From NCBI GenBank assembly GCA_910592005.1, contig CAJVPP010000343.1, positions 1-35,427 on the forward strand: a stretch of 35,427 bases of DNA. Reading direction: 5' to 3'. Both the position numbers and the translations under genes were made by a program. The notes under the pieces are model-generated. The model ran no database searches, was not told the DNA's origin, and saw only the letters and a program-made list of their open reading frames with translations. Shown here piece by piece: positions 34,208 through 35,427 of the stretch. The stretch comes from Funneliformis mosseae (taxonomy: Eukaryota; Glomeromycota; Glomeromycetes; Glomerales; Glomeraceae). The stretch's first letter is position 1, and each line of letters begins with the position of its first letter.

Positions 34208-34929
34208 AAATAAAATAAAATAAAGGAAAAAAAATATTTTTCATTTCATTTTATAAAGTTTCAAAGATTTTCTGTTATTGATTTGATTAGTTATGTAACA
34301 AATATCATTTGAATTTGAATTAAAATTAATTATGTTAGTTTTTACTAAATTAAAATAGTTTTCCCTTCCCCTCTTTTTTTTTTTTTTTTTTGATCTTTGT
34401 AATTAATAATTATTTTAATTAGGTATTTATACTGGATGAGGGGTAAAATAATTTAATAAATCGGTTTATTAATAATGATCGCAAGTTATATTTATCACAT
34501 GTTTTTACTACGCAACTTAAGTATATTTTGTAGCAAAGAAGCAAAAAAAAAGAGTCCAATCAACAACCCGCATTATTTAATAAAATTATGTTTAATGTTT
34601 GGTGAATTGTTGGTGTCTTTATAAACATTTCAATGTCAATGAGTATGCAACCTTTTTCTGCTTTCTTAAAATAATTTCTAATAATATTGATATTTTAAGT
34701 TTGTCAACAAACGATAAATTGGTAAGATATTTACCTTTTGACTGGCATTATAGAACTTGGCCGAAATTAATCATGTGACAAATAAGGTGACAAATAGTAA
34801 TCTTTATACAGAAAAATTTGAATACATGGTGTTAAATGAAAATGATCTTTGACCTAGTGATTATATTTTGGTGAAAATACTACTATTAGATTCTTCTTAA
34901 TTAGAGCTTCCCAATGAGACCAATGGTGA
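34208..34929. other. Intergenic, no gene seen
   Basis: AT-rich, with a T-run at about 34374-34390. Presumably TOM22 3' region followed by ordinary spacer. Nothing else is supported. Confidence 0.5.
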
Positions 34930-35108
34930 TGAGATTAGAGTTCTGAATGAGTCGAGTTAACTCACAAGTCAGATAAGCTAAGTCGAGTTCAAATCAAGTT
35001 GAGTTTATGTTTTTTTGACTCAATGATTTGTGAGTCAAGCCAAATTCAATTCAAGTTGAATTAAATATTTAACTTAACTCGATTTAAACTCAAGTTGACT
35101 CAAGTTGA
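34930..35108. repeat. Imperfect palindromes of GAGTTGACTC type
   Basis: Short words GAGTCGAGTTAACTC, GACTCAAGTTGACTC, GACTCAATGATTTGTGAGTC and AATTCAAGTTGAATT recur, many close to self-complementary. This belt leads directly into the hairpin array that follows. Confidence 0.6.
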
Positions 35109-35427
35109 CTTGAATGATAAAAAAATCGTTCTAAGAAGAACGATAAGAAATCGTTCAACTTAAATGATAAAAAAATCGTTCAAGAAGAACAATAAGAAAT
35201 TGTTCAACTTAAACGATAAAAAATCATTCAAGAAGAATGATAAGAAATCATTTAACTTAAACGATAAAAAAATCGTTCAAGAAGAATGATTAAAAATCGT
35301 TCAACTTTAATAAAGAAATCGTTCAAGAAGAACGATAAGGAAATCGTTCTAAGAAGAACGATAAGGAAATCGTTCTAAGAAGAACGATAAGGAAATCGTT
35401 CTAAGAAGAACGATAAGGAAATCGTTC
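35109..35427. repeat. Array of short hairpins with co-varying arms, running off the window
   Basis: Higher-order units of 48-50 bp (starting CTT-AAAYGAT at 35109, 35159, 35208 and 35256) each contain two 7-bp inverted repeats. From 35316 the array becomes a 26-bp tandem unit (spacing 35341, 35367, 35393) of GAACGAT-AAGGAA-ATCGTTC-TAAGAA. In the second hairpin of each larger unit the arms change together: GAACGAT/ATCGTTC, GAACAAT/ATTGTTC, GAATGAT/ATCATTT. The array is not coding. Confidence 0.88.

Overview
This window looks like nuclear DNA of an early-diverging fungus, most likely an arbuscular mycorrhizal fungus of the Glomeromycotina (Rhizophagus-like). The assignment is inferred from content. 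The DNA is very AT-rich and full of homopolymer runs. Protein genes are cut by many short GT-AG introns; I could place 70 of them. A fungal Msb1/Mug8 protein and TOM22 sit beside genes usually discussed in animals (CABLES, DCAF5, EIF1AD).

Layout. Positions 1-8069 are gene-poor and repeat-rich. They hold a broken ORF (32-452, minus), a 174-bp tandem repeat (1105-1680), decayed mobile-element-like coding relics (2392-3492), an array built on an 18-bp motif (5053-5361), extremely AT-rich DNA, and a 599-bp internally deleted Tc1/mariner copy with intact ends (6693-7291). Positions 8070-34207 are a compact island of eleven genes: DCAF5-like (+), Msb1/Mug8-like (-), BRF1 (-), HGH1 (+), CABLES-like (-), an unrecognised 119-aa protein (-), EIF1AD (+), acetyl-CoA acetyltransferase (-), SNRNP27 (+), MTG2/Obg GTPase (-) and TOM22 (+). 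Positions 34930-35427 are palindrome-rich DNA leading into an array of short hairpins whose arms co-vary; the array runs off the window end.

All eleven genes were rebuilt exon by exon. In each model the intron phases are consistent and the coding length is a multiple of three: 638, 894, 664, 356, 571, 119, 146, 410, 243, 495 and 149 aa. Four pairs are head-to-head on short spacers: BRF1/HGH1 329 bp, 119-aa/EIF1AD 201 bp, ACAT/SNRNP27 182 bp, MTG2/TOM22 161 bp. The last pair is functionally matched, since both products serve mitochondrial biogenesis, and its spacer carries a CCAAT box and a CACGTG palindrome.

Most functions are growth housekeeping: Pol III initiation (BRF1), eEF2 folding (HGH1), tri-snRNP splicing (SNRNP27), mitoribosome assembly and protein import (MTG2, TOM22), and acetoacetyl-CoA metabolism. 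Three are regulatory: a CRL4 substrate receptor, a cyclin-box CABLES protein and a Rho-polarity protein. The most notable items are a 4-nt microexon that restores the conserved His-Met-Gly of thiolase, an 8-nt microexon in the DCAF5 homolog, and the co-varying hairpin array. I found no CRISPR array, rRNA, convincing tRNA, or previously undescribed multi-gene system.
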